DNA from: Hydractinia symbiolongicarpus
Taxonomy: Eukaryota > Cnidaria > Hydrozoa > Anthoathecata > Hydractiniidae
Length of the DNA: 64,000 nucleotides
Reading direction: 5' to 3'
Assembly: GCF_029227915.1 (NCBI RefSeq)
Contig: NC_079877.1
Span: forward strand, 3,038,001-3,102,000
In this document: piece by piece, positions 12,309 through 24,974 of the stretch
How positions within the stretch are numbered: position 1 is the first letter of the stretch
How the letters are laid out: the number at the start of each line of letters is the position of its first letter
The notes under the pieces: model-generated
Seen by the model: the letters and a program-made list of their open reading frames with translations, nothing else
Databases searched by the model: none
What the model was told of the DNA's origin: nothing
Translations under genes and position numbers: made by a program

Positions 12309-14918
12309 GACATGATTGCCGGAACTCGGTGATTACACTGGGTGCTGTGGTAGCGCTTCATTTAAAAATTTAAATAAAAAAGTCATTTTTTACCGCGGGA
12401 CCAATCCTAGCCGTTATCGCGCGCTGAAGAAATAGACACAGTTTCGAAAACAACATTTTAATAAGTTTCTAACGGCATCAGTCCGTTTGAGTGACAACGG
12501 TTGCGTCACATATTCGTCCCCAAATGTATTTAGGGATATTGTTCTGATAATACTAGGTTGTATTGCTTGTAACAGTGAAAGGATTGACTGTGGGACTTAA
12601 TTGAACTAACTTTGGACTGTGACCTGATAAATGTGATAAATCAGGCAATTGGACCCCAAGAAATAACATTCCTCTTAATTTGACATGATTGCTGGAATTC
12701 AACGATTACAATGGGCGCTGTGGCAGGGCTTCATTAAAACATTTAGATAAATAAGTCATATTTACTGTGGAACCAATTCTGGCCGTTAGCAGGCGCTGAA
12801 TAAGTAGGAACAGTTTCAAAAACTACATTTCATTGACTTTCTAGCGGTATCAATCCGTTTGAGTTACAACGGTTGCGTCACATATTCGTCCCCACATGTA
12901 TTTAGGGATATTTTTCTGATATTACTAGGTTGTATTGCTTGTAACAGTGAAACGATTGACTGTGGGACTTAATTGAACTAACGTTGGACTGTGACCTGAT
13001 AAATGTGATATATGGGGCAATTGGACCCGAAGAAATAACATTCCTCTTAATTTGACATGATTGTTGGAATTCAATGATTACAATGGGCGCTGTGGTAGCG
13101 CTTCATTAAAAAATTTAGATAAATAAGTCATATTTACTGTGGGACCAATCCTGGCCGTTAACACGTGCTGAATAAGTAGGAACAGTTTCAAAAACTACAT
13201 TTCATTGACTTTCTGGCGGTATCAATCCGTTTGAGTTACAACGGTTAAGTCACATATTCGTACCAACATGTATTTAGCGATATTTTATCGCTATTACTAG
13301 GTTGCATCGCTTTTAACAGTGAAACGATTGACTGTGGGACTTAATTGAACTGATTTTAGACTGTGACATTATAAATGTGATAAATGAGCCAATTGGTCTT
13401 CAAGGAATAACATTCTTCTCAATTTGACATGATTGCTGGAATTCAGCGATTATGTTAGGCTCTGTGGTAGCGCTTTATTTAAAAATTTAGATAAAAATGT
13501 CTTTTTTTTACTGTGGGACCAATCCTGGCCGTTATCGCGCGCTGAAGAAATAGAGACAGTTTCAAAAACTACATTTCAATAAATTTCTAACGGTATCAGT
13601 CCGTTTGAGTCACAACGGTTGCGTCACATATTCGTCCCCACATGTATTTAGGAATATTTTTCTGATATTACTAGGTTGTATTGCTTGTAACAGTAAAACG
13701 ATTGACTGTGGGACTTAATTGAGCTAACTTTGGACTGTGACCTGATAAATGTGATAAATGGGGCAATTGGGCCCCAAGAAATAACATTCTTCTTAATTTT
13801 ACATGTTTGCTGGAATTCTGCGATTATGTTAGGGTCTGTGGTAGCGCTTTATTTAAAAATTTAGATAAATAAGTCATTCTTTACTCTGGGACGAATCCTA
13901 GCCGTTATCGCCCGCTGAAGAAATAGCGACAGTTTCAAAAAATACAATTCATTGACTTTCTAACGGTATCACTCTGTTTGAGTTACAACGGTTGCGTCAC
14001 ATATTCGTCCCCAAATGTATTTAGGGATGTTTTTCTGATATCACTAGGTTGTATCACTTTTAACAGTGAAACGATTGACTTTGGCACTTAAATGAACTGA
14101 TTTTGGACTGTGATCTTATAAATGTGATAAATGAGCCAAGTGGACTCCCACAAATAACATTCCTCTTAATTTTACATGTTTGCTGGAATTCAACGATTAC
14201 AATGGGCGCTGTGGTAGCGCTTCATTAAAAAATTTAGATAAATAAGTCATATTTACTGTAGGACCAATCCTGGCCGTTAACACGCGCTGAATAAGTAGGA
14301 ACAGATTCAAAAACTACATTTCATTGACTTTCTAGCGGTATCAATCCGTTTGAGTTACAACGGTTGCGTCACATATTCGTACCAACATGTATTTAGCGAT
14401 ATTTTATCGCTATTACTAGGTTGCATCGCTTTTAACAGTGAAACGATTGACTGTGGGACTTAATTGAACTGATTTTGGACTGTGACCTTATAAATGTGAG
14501 AAATGAGCCAATTGGTCTCCAAGGAATAACATTCTTGTTAATTTGACATGATTGCTGGAATTCAGCGATAATATTAGGCTCTGTGGTAGCGCTTTATTTA
14601 AAAATTTAGATAAAAAAGTCTTTTTTTTACTGTGGGACCAATCCGGGCCGTTAGCAGACGCTGAATAAACAGGAACAGTTTCAAAAACTACATTTCAAGG
14701 AATTTCTAACGGTGTCAGTCCGATTTAGTCACAACGGTTGCGTCACATATTCGTCCCCACATGTATTTAGGGATATTTATCTGATATTACTAGGTTGTAT
14801 CGCTTTCAACAGTGAAACGATTGGCTGTGGGACTTAAATGAACTGATTTTGGGCTGTGACCTTGTGAATGTGATAAGTAAGCCAACTGGACCCCTAGAAA
14901 TAACATTATTCTTAATTT
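12309..14918 (+). repeat. HOR: A-E-F-G-H-I-C'/D heptamer
   Basis: Monomers start at 12309, 12682, 13054, 13426, 13800, 14173 and 14545, totalling 2,610 bp. H and I replace the usual D and carry the ttttacatgtttgc head instead of tttgacatgattgc. The last monomer is a C'/D chimera. Most of the segment recurs at an offset of 12,666 bp, from 24975. Confidence 0.88.
14545..14918 (+). repeat. Chimeric monomer C'/D
   Basis: The left part is C' (ccgggccgttagcagac, caaggaattt, cagtccgatttagtcac). From 14740 it is D (gcgtcacatattcg, catgtatttagggatat, tatctgatatt, tcgctttcaacag). The switch lies within about 14730-14740, in the acaacggtt segment. An intact unit would have C' followed by a complete D, so one monomer length has been lost by in-register exchange. 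Confidence 0.85.
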
Positions 14919-17530
14919 GACATGATTGCCGGAACTCGGTGATTACACTGGGTGCTGTGGTAGCGCTTCATTTAAAAATTTAAATAAAAAAGTAATTTTT
15001 TACCGCGGGACCAATCCTAGCCGTTATCGCGCGCTGAAGAAATAGACACAGTTTCGAAAGCAACATTTTAATGAGTTTCTAACGGTATCAGTCCGTTTGA
15101 GTGACAACGGTTGCGTCACATATTCGTCCCCAAATGTGTTTAGGGATATTGTTCTGATATTACTAGGTTGTATTGCTTGTAACAGTGAAAGGATTGACTG
15201 TGGGACTTAATTGAACTAACTTTGGACTGTGACCTGATAAATGTGATAAATGAGGCAATTGGTCTCGGAGGAATAACATTCTTCTTAATTTGACATGATT
15301 ACTGGAATTCAGTGATAACATTAGGCTCTGTGGTAGCGCTTTATTTAAAAATTTAGATAAAAAAGTCTTTTTTTTACTGTGGGACCCATCCTGTCCTTTA
15401 TCGCGCGCTGAAGAAATAGAGACAGTTTCAAAAACTACATTTCAATGAATTTCGAACGGTATCAGCCCGTTTGAGTTACAACGGTTGGGTCACATACCCG
15501 TCCCCACATGTATTTAGGGATGTTTTTCTGATATTACTAGGTTGTATCGCTTTTAACAGTAAAACGATTGACTGTGGCAGTTAAATGAACTGATTTTGGA
15601 CTGTGACCTTATAAATGGGATAAATGAGCCAAGTGGACTCCCACAAATAACATTCCTCTTAATTTTAAACATGTTTGCTGGAATTCAACGATTACAATGG
15701 GCGCTGTGGTAGCGCTTCATTAAAAAATTTAGATAAATAAGTCACATTTACTGTGGGACCAATTCTGGCCGTTAACACGCGCTGAATAAGTAGGAACAGA
15801 TTCAAAAACTACATTTCATTGATTTTTTAGCGGTATCAATTCGTTTGAGTTACAACGGTTGCGTCACATATTCGTACCAACATGTATTTAGCGATATTTT
15901 ATCGCTATTACTAGGTTGCATCGCTTTTAACAGTGAAACGATTGACTGTGGAACATAATTGAACTGATTTTAGACTGCGACCTTATAAATGTGATAAATG
16001 AGCCAATTGGTCTCCAAGAAATAACATTCTTGTTAATTTGACATGATTGCTGGAATTCAGCGATAATATTATTCTCTCTGGTAGCGCTTTATTTAAAAAT
16101 TTAGATAAAAAAGTCTTTTTTTTACTGTGGGACCAATCCTGGCCGTTAGCAGGCGCTGAATAAACAGGAACAGTTTCAAAAACTACATTTCAATGAATTT
16201 CTAACGGTGTCAGTCCGTTTTAGTCACAACGGTTACGTCACATATTCGTCCCCACATGAATTTAGGGATATTTTTCTGATATTATTAGGTTGTATTGCTT
16301 GTAACAGTAAAACGATTGACTGTGGGACTTAATTGAACTAACTTTGGACTGTGACCTGCTAAATGTGATAAATGAGGCAATTGGTCTCCAAGGAAAAACA
16401 TTCTTCTTAATTTGACATGATTGCTGGAATTCAGCGATAACATTAGGCTCTGTGGTAGCACTTTATTAAAAAATTTAGATAAAAAAGTATTTTTTACTGT
16501 GGGACCCATCCTGTCCGTTATCGCACGCTGAAGAAATAGACACAGTTTCAAAAACTACATTTCAATGAATTTCTAACGCTATCAGTCCATTTGAGTTACA
16601 ACAGTTGCGTCACATATTCGTCCCCACATGTATTTAGGGATATTTATCTGATATTACTAGGTTGTATCGCTTTCAACAGTGAAACGATTGGCTGTGGGAC
16701 TTAAATGAACTGATTTTGGGCCGTGACCTTGTGAATGTGATAAGTAAGCCAACTGGACCCCTAGAAATAACATTATTCTTAATTTGACATGATTGCCGGA
16801 ACTCAGCGATAATATTAGGCTCTCTGGTAGCGCTTTATTTAAAAATTTAGATAAAAAAGTCTTTTTTTACTGTGGGACCAATCCTGGCCGTTAGCAGGCG
16901 CTGAATAAACAGGAACATTTTCAAAAACTACATTTCAATGAATTTCTAACGGTGTCAGTCCGTTTTAGTCACAACGGTTACGTCACATATTCGTCCCCAC
17001 ATGAATTTAGGGATATTTTTCTGATAATACTAGGTTGTATTGCTTGTAACAGTAAAACGATTGACTGTGGGACTTAATTGAACTAACTTTGGACTGTGAC
17101 CTGCTAAATGTGATAAATGAGGCAATTGGTCTCCAAGGAAAAACATTCTTCTTAATTTGACATGATTGCTGGAATTCAGCGATAACATTAGGCTCTGTGG
17201 TAGCACTTTATTAAAAAATTTAGATAAAAAAGTATTTTTTAGTGTGGGACCCATCCTGTCCGTTATCGCACGCTGAAGAAATAGACACAGTTTCAAAAAC
17301 TACATTTCAATGAATTTCTAACGCTATCAGTCCATTTGAGTTACAACGGTTGCGTCACATATTCGTCCCCACATGTATTTAGGGATATTTATCTGATATT
17401 ACTAGGTTGTATCGCTTTCAACAGTGAAACGATTGGCTGTGGGACTTAAATGAACTGATTTTGGGCTGTGACCTTGTGAATGTGATAAGTAAGCCAACTG
17501 GACCCCTAGAAATAACATTATTCTTAATTT
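14919..17530 (+). repeat. A-B'-I'-C-D pentamer plus A/C-D dimer
   Basis: The pentamer occupies 14919-16785, with starts at 14919, 15292, 15668, 16040 and 16414. The dimer occupies 16786-17530, with starts at 16786 and 17159. B' and I' link this region to the left-hand trimers at 2236-5598. Monomer 16786 opens as A (gattgccggaactc) and becomes C within about 15 bases (agcgataatattaggctctc), so B and most of A have been skipped. Confidence 0.85.
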
Positions 17531-19768
17531 GACATGATTGCCGGAACTCGGTGATTACACTGGGTGCTGTGGTAGCGCTTCATTTAAAAATTTAAATAAA
17601 AAAGTAATTTTTTACCGCGGGACCAATCCTAGCCGTTATCGCGCGCTGAAGAAATAGACACAGTTTCGAAAACAACATTTTAATGAGTTTCTAACGGTAT
17701 CAGTCCGTTTGAGTGACAACGGTTGCGTCACATATTCGTCCCCAAATGTATTTAGGGATATTGTTCTGATATTACTAGGTTGTATTGCTTGTAACAGTGA
17801 AAGGATTGACTGTGGGACTTAATTGAACTAACTTTGGACTGTGACCTGATAAATGTGATAAATGAGGCAATTGGTCTCGGAGGAATAACATTCTTCTTAA
17901 TTTGACATGATTACTGGAATTCAGTGATAACATTAGGCTCTGTGGTAGCGCTTTATTTAAAAATTTAGATAAAAAAGTCTTTTTTTTACTGTGGGACCCA
18001 TCCTGTCCGTTATCGCGCGCTGAAGAAATAGAGACAGTTTCAAAAACTGCATTTCAATGAATTTCTAACGGTATCAGCTCGTTTGAGTTACAACGGTTAC
18101 GTCACATATTCGTCCCCACATGAATTTAGGGATATTTTTCTGATAATACTAGGTTGTATTGCTTGTAACAGTAAAACGATTGACTGTGGGACTTAATTGA
18201 ACTAACTTTGGACTGTGACCTGCTAAATGTGATAAATGAGGCAATTGGTCTCCAAGGAAAAACATTCTTCTTAATTTGACATGATTGCTGGAATTCAGCG
18301 ATAACATTAGGCTCTGTGGTAGCACTTTATTAAAAAATTTAGATAAAAAAGTATTTTTTACTGTGGGACCCATCCTGTCCGTTATCGCACGCTGAAGAAA
18401 TAGACACAGTTTCAAAAACTACATTTCAATGAATTTCTAACGCTATCAGTCCATTTGAGTTACAACGGTTGCGTCACATATTCGTCCCCACATGTATTTA
18501 GGGATATTTATCTGATATTACTAGGTTGTATCGCTTTCAACAGTGAAACGATTGGCTGTGGGACTTAAATGAACTGATTTTGGGCTGTGACCTTGTGAAT
18601 GTGATAAGTAAGCCAACTGGACCCCTAGAAATAACATTATTCTTAATTTGACATGATTGCCGGAACTCGGTGATTACACTGGGTGCTGTGGTAGCGCTTC
18701 ATTTAAAAATTTAAATAAAAAAGTAATTTTTTACCGCGGGACCAATCCTAGCCGTTATCGCGCGCTGAAGAAATAGACACAGTTTCGAAAACAACATTTT
18801 AATGAGTTTCTAACGGTATCAGTCCGTTTGAGTGACAACGGTTGCGTCACATATTCGTCCCCAAATGTATTTAGGGATATTGTTCTGATATTACTAGGTT
18901 GTATTGCTTGTAACAGTGAAAGGATTGACTGTGGGACTTAATTGAACTAACTTTGGACTGTGACCTGATAAATGTGATAAATGAGGCAATTGGTCTCGGA
19001 GGAATAACATTCTTCTTAATTTGACATGATTACTGGAATTCAGTGATAACATTAGGCTCTGTGGTAGCGCTTTATTTAAAAATTTAGATAAAAAAGTCTT
19101 TTTTTTACTGTGGGACCCATCCTGTCCGTTATCGCGCGCTGAAGAAATAGAGACAGTTTCAAAAACTGCATTTCAATGAATTTCTAACGGTATCAGCTCG
19201 TTTGAGTTACAACGGTTACGTCACATATTCGTCCCCACATGAATTTAGGGATATTTTTCTGATAATACTAGGTTGTATTGCTTGTAACAGTAAAACGATT
19301 GACTGTGGGACTTAATTGAACTAACTTTGGACTGTGACCTGCTAAATGTGATAAATGAGGCAATTGGTCTCCAAGGAAAAACATTCTTCTTAATTTGACA
19401 TGATTGCTGGAATTCAGCGATAACATTAGGCTCTGTGGTAGCACTTTATTAAAAAATTTAGATAAAAAAGTATTTTTTACTGTGGGACCCATCCTGTCCG
19501 TTATCGCACGCTGAAGAAATAGACACAGTTTCAAAAACTACATTTCAATGAATTTCTAACGCTATCAGTCCATTTGAGTTACAACGGTTGCGTCACATAT
19601 TCGTCCCCACATGTATTTAGGGATATTTATCTGATATTACTAGGTTGTATCGCTTTCAACAGTGAAACGATTGGCTGTGGGACTTAAATGAACTGATTTT
19701 GGGCTGTGACCTTGTGAATGTGATAAGTAAGCCAACTGGACCCCTAGAAATAACATTATTCTTAATTT
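17531..19768 (+). repeat. HOR: A-B/C-D trimer, two copies (1,119 bp)
   Basis: Units start at 17531 and 18650, and the next A is at 19769, so both periods are exactly 1,119 bp. The middle monomer is a B/C chimera in both copies, with the same switch point inside gttacaacggttacgtcac (about 18090-18100 in the first). I noticed no difference between the two copies when reading them side by side, so this is among the youngest duplications in the window. Confidence 0.9.
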
Positions 19769-21261
19769 GACATGATTGCCGGAACTCGGTGATTACACTG
19801 GGTGCTGTGGTAGCGCTTCATTTAAAAATTTAAATAAAAAAGTAATTTTTTACCGCGGGACCAATCCTAGCCGTTATCGCGCGCTGAAGAAATAGACACA
19901 GTTTCGAAAACAACATTTTAATGAGTTTCTAACGGTATCAGTCCGTTTGAGTGACAACGGTTGCGTCACATATTCGTCCCCAAATGTATTTAGGGATATT
20001 GTTCTGATATTACTAGGTTGTATTGCTTGTAACAGTGAAAGGATTGACTGTGGGACTTAATTGAACTAACTTTGGACTGTGACCTGATAAATGTGATAAA
20101 TGAGGCAATTGGTCTCGGAGGAATAACATTCTTCTTAATTTGACATGATTACTGGAATTCAGTGATAACATTAGGCTCTGTGGTAGCGCTTTATTTAAAA
20201 ATTTAGATAAAAAAGTCTTTTTTTTACTGTGGGACCCATCCTGTCCGTTATCGCGCGCTGAAGAAATAGAGACAGTTTCAAAAACTGCATTTCAATGAAT
20301 TTCTAACGGTATCAGCTCGTTTGAGTTACAACGGTTGCGTCACATATTCGTACCAACATGTATTTAGCGATATTTTATCGCTATTACTAGGTTGCATCGC
20401 TTTTAACAGTGAAACGATTGACTGTGGGACTTAATTGAACTGGTTTTAGACTGTGACCTTATAAATGTGATAAATGAGCCAATTGGTCTCCAAGAAATAA
20501 CACTCTTGTTAATTTGACATGATTGTTGGAATTCAGCGATAATATTAGGCTCTCTGGTAGCGCTTTATTTAAAAATTTAGATAAAAAAGTCTTTTTTTTA
20601 CTGTGGGACCAATCCTGGCCATTAGCAAGCGCTGAATAAACAAGAACAGTTTCAAAAACTACATTTCAATGAATTTCTAACGGTGTCAGTCCGTTTTAGT
20701 CACAACGGTTACGTCACATATTCGTCCCCACATGAATTTAGGGATATTTTTCTGATATTACTAGGTTGTATTGCTTGTAACAGTAAAACGATTGACTGTG
20801 GGACTTAATTGAACTAACTTTGGACTGTGACCTGCTAAATGTGATAAATGAGGCAATTGGTCTCCAAGGAAAAACATTCTTCTTAATTTGACATGATTGC
20901 TGGAATTCAGCGATAACATTAGGCTCTGTGGTAGCGCTTTATTAAAAAATTTAGATAAAAAAGTATTTTTTACTGTGGGACCCATCCTGTCCGTTATCGC
21001 ACGCTGAAGAAATAGACACAGTTTCAAAAACTACATTTCAATGAATTTCTAACGCTATCAGTCCATTTGAGTTACAACGGTTGCGTCACATATTCGTCCC
21101 CACATGTATTTAGGGATATTTTTCTGATATCACTAGGTTGTATTGCTTGTAACAGTGAAACGATTGACTGTGGGACTTAATTGAACTAACTTTGGACTGT
21201 GACCTGATAAATGTGATATATGGGGCAATTGGACCCGAAGAAATAACATTCCTCTTAATTT
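19769..21261 (+). repeat. A-B-C-D/E tetramer
   Basis: Starts are 19769, 20142, 20516 and 20890. The fourth monomer is D up to about 21105 and then takes an E tail (ttttctgatatcac, gattgactgtggg, gatatatggggcaattgg). It therefore joins an A-B-C-D unit directly to the A-E-F type of unit on the right. Confidence 0.85.
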
Positions 21262-21623
21262 GACATGATTGTTGGAATTTAATGATTACAATGGGCGCTG
21301 TGGTAGCGCTTCATTAAAAAATTTAGATAAATAAGTCATATTTACTGTGGGACCAATCCTGGCCGTTAACACGTGCTGAATAAGTAGGAGCAGTTTCAAA
21401 AACTACATTTCATTGACTTTCTAGCGGTATCAATCCGTTTGAGTTACAACGGTTACGTCACATATTCGTACCAACATGTATTTTATCGCTATTACTAGGT
21501 TGCATCGCTTTTAACAGTGAAACGATTGACTGTGGGACTTAATTGAACTGATTTTAGACTGTGACATTATAAATGTGATAAATGAGCCAATTGGTCTTCA
21601 AGGAATGACATTCTTCTCAATTT
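21262..21623 (+). repeat. F monomer with a 10-bp deletion
   Basis: This monomer is 362 bp instead of 372. Around 21470-21490 it reads acatgtattttatcgct, where other F copies have tatttagcgatattttatcgc. Ten bases between two short direct repeats (tattt) are gone, and the left arm of the dyad is lost. The related F at 34675 shares ggaatttaatgatt and ggttacgtcac but is intact. Confidence 0.85.
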
Positions 21624-23112
21624 GACATGATTGCTGGAATTCAGCGATTATGTTAGGCTCTGTGGTAGCGCTTCATTTAAAAATTTAAATAAAAAAGTCA
21701 TTTTTTACCGCGGGACCAATCCTAGCCGTTATCGCGCGCTGAAGAAATAGACACAGTTTCGAAAACAACATTTTAATAAGTTTCTAACGGCATCAGTCCG
21801 TTTGAGTGACAACGGTTGCGTCACATATTCGTCCCCAAATGTATTTAGGGATATTGTTCTGATATTACTAGGTTGTATTGCTTGTAACAGTGAAAGGATT
21901 GACTGTGGGACTTAATTGAACTAACTTTGGACTGTGACCTGATAAATGTGATAAATCAGGCAATTGGACCCCAAGAAATAACATTCCTCTTAATTTGACA
22001 CGATTGCTGGAATTCAACGATTACAATGGGCGCTGTGGCAGGGCTTCATTAAAACATTTAGATAAATAAGTCATATTTACTGTGGAACCAATTCTGGCCG
22101 TTAGCACGCGCTGAATAAGTAGGAACAGTTTCAAAAACTACATTTCATTGACTTTCTAGCGGTATCAATCCGTTTGAGTTACAACGGTTGCGTCACATAT
22201 TCGTCCCCACATGTATTTAGGGATATTTTTCTGATATTACTAGGTTGTATTGCTTGTAACAGTGAAACGATTGACTGTGGGACTTAATTGAACTAACTTT
22301 GGACTGTGACCTGATAAATGTGATATATGGGGCAATTGGACCCGAAGAAATAACATTCCTCTTAATTTGACATGATTGTTGGAATTCAATGATTACAATG
22401 GGCGCTGTGGTAGCGCTTCATTAAAAAATTTAGATAAATAAGTCATATTTACTGTGGGACCAATCCTGGCCGTTAACACGTGCTGAAAAGTTAGGAACAG
22501 TTTCAAAAACTACATTTCATTGACTTTCTGGCGGTATCAATCCGTTTGAGTTACAACGGTTAAGTCACATATTCGTACCAACATGTATTTAGCGATATTT
22601 TATCGCTATTACTAGGTTGCATAGCTTTTAACAGTGAAACGATTGACTGTGGGACTTAATTGAACTGATTTTACACTGTGACATTATAAATGTGATAAAT
22701 GAGCCAATTGTTCTTCAAGGAATAACATTCTTCTCAATTTGACATGATTGCTGGAATTCAGCGATTATGTTAGGCTCTGTGGTAGCGCTTTATTAAAAAA
22801 TTTAGATAAAAAAGTATTTTTTACTGTGGGACCCATCCTGTCCGTTATCGCACGCTGAAGAAATAGACACAGTTTCAAAAACTACATTTCAATGAATTTC
22901 TAACTCTATCAGTCCATTTGAGTTACAACGGTTGCGTCACATATTCGTCCCCACATGTATTTAGGGATATTTATCTGATATTACCAGGTTGTATCGCTTT
23001 CAACAGTGAAACGATTGGCTGTGGGACTTAAATGAACTGATTTTGGGCTGTGACCTTATGAATGTGATAAGTGAGCCAACTGGACCCCTAGAAATAACAT
23101 TATTCTTAATTT
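21624..23112 (+). repeat. G/A-E-F-G/D tetramer with two chimeric ends
   Basis: Starts are 21624, 21997, 22369 and 22741. The first monomer begins as G (gcgattatgttaggc) and becomes A after gtagcgctt (catttaaaaatttaaat). The last begins as G and becomes D at nearly the same place (tttattaaaaaatttag, gtattttttactg). Two independent exchanges thus used the same short stretch of the monomer. Confidence 0.82.
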
Positions 23113-24974
23113 GACATGATTGCCGGAACTCGGTGATTACACTGGGTGCTGTGGTAGCGCTTCATTTAAAAATTTAAATAAAAAAGTCATTTTTTACCGC
23201 GGGACCAATCCTAGCCGTTATCGCGCGCTGAAGAAATAGACACAGTTTCGAAAACAACATTTTAATAAGTTTCTAACGGCATCAGTCCGTTTGAGTGACA
23301 ACGGTTGCGTCACATATTCGTCCCCAAATGTATTTAGGGATATTGTTCTGATATTACTAGGTTGTATTGCTTGTAACAGTGAAAGGATTGACTGTGGGAC
23401 TTAATTGAACTAACTTTGGACTGTGACCTGATAAATGTGATAAATCAGGCAATTGGACCCCAAGAAATAACATTCCTCTTAATTTGACATGATTGCTGGA
23501 ATTCAACGATTACAATGGGCGCTGTGGCAGGGCTTCATTAAAACATTTAGATAAATAAGTCATATTTACTGTGGAACCAATTCTGGCCGTTAGCACGCGC
23601 TGAATAAGTAGGAACAGTTTCAAAAACTACATTTCATTGACTTTCTAGCGGTATCAATCCGTTTGAGTTACAACGGTTGCGTCACATATTCGTCCCCACA
23701 TGTATTTAGGGATATTTTTCTGATATTACTAGGTTGTATTGCTTGTAACAGTGAAACGATTGACTGTGGGACTTAATTGAACTAACTTTGGACTGTGACC
23801 TGATAAATGTGATATATGGGGCAATTGGACCCGAAGAAATAACATTCCTCTTAATTTGACATGATTGTTGGAATTCAATGATTACAATGGGCGCTGTGGT
23901 AGCGCTTCATTAAAAAATTTAGATAAATAAGTCATATTTACTGTGGGACCAATCCTGGCCGTTAACACGTGCTGAAAAGTTAGAAACAGTTTCAAAAACT
24001 ACATTTCATTGACTTTCTGGCGGTATCAATCCGTTTGAGTTACAACGGTTAAGTCACATATTCGTACCAACATGTATTTAGCGATATTTTATCGCTATTA
24101 CTAGGTTGCATCGCTTTTAACAGTGAAACGATTGACTGTGGGACTTAATTGAACTGATTTTAGACTGTGACATTATAAATGTGATAAATGAGCCAATTGT
24201 TCTTCAAGGAATAACATTCTTCTCAATTTGACATGATTGCTGGAATTCAGCGATTATGTTAGGCTCTGTGGTAGCGCTTTATTTAAAAATTTAGATAAAA
24301 ATGTCTTTTTTTTACTGTGGGACCAATCCTGGCCGTTATCGCGCGCTGAAGAAATAGAGACAGTTTCAAAAACTACATTTCAATAAATTTTTAACGGTAT
24401 CAGTCCGTTTGAGTCACAACGGTTGCGTCACATATTCGTCCCCACATGTATTTAGGGATATTTTTCTGATATTACTAGGTTGTATTGCTTGTAACAGTAA
24501 AACGATTGACTGTGGGACTTAATTGAACTAACTTTGGACTGTGACATGCTAAATGTGATAAATAAGGCAATTGGTCTCCAAGGAAAACATTCTTCTTAAT
24601 TTGACATGATTGCTGGAATTCAGCGATAACATTAGGCTCTGTGGTAGCGCTTTATTAAAAAATTTAGATAAAAAAGTATTTTTTACTGTGGGACCCATCC
24701 TGTCCGTTATCGCACGCTGAAGAAATAGACACAGTTTCAAAAACTACATTTCAATGAATTTCTAACTCTATCAGTCCATTTGAGTTACAACGGTTGCGTC
24801 ACATATTCGTCCCCACATGTATTTAGGGATATTTATCTGATATTACCAGGTTGTATCGCTTTCAACAGTGAAACGATTGGCTGTGGGACTTAAATGAACT
24901 GATTTTGGGCTGTGACCTTATGAATGTGATAAGTGAGCCAACTGGACCCCTAGAAATAACATTATTCTTAATTT
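23113..24974 (+). repeat. HOR: A-E-F-G-D pentamer (1,862 bp)
   Basis: Starts are 23113, 23486, 23858, 24230 and 24603. It matches 10446-12308 monomer for monomer and shares uncommon changes: aactctatcag and attaccagg in D, and tttttaacgg in G. One A is missing from an A run near 24584 (ggaaaacatt against ggaaaaacatt), which accounts for the 1-bp shorter unit. Confidence 0.88.
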
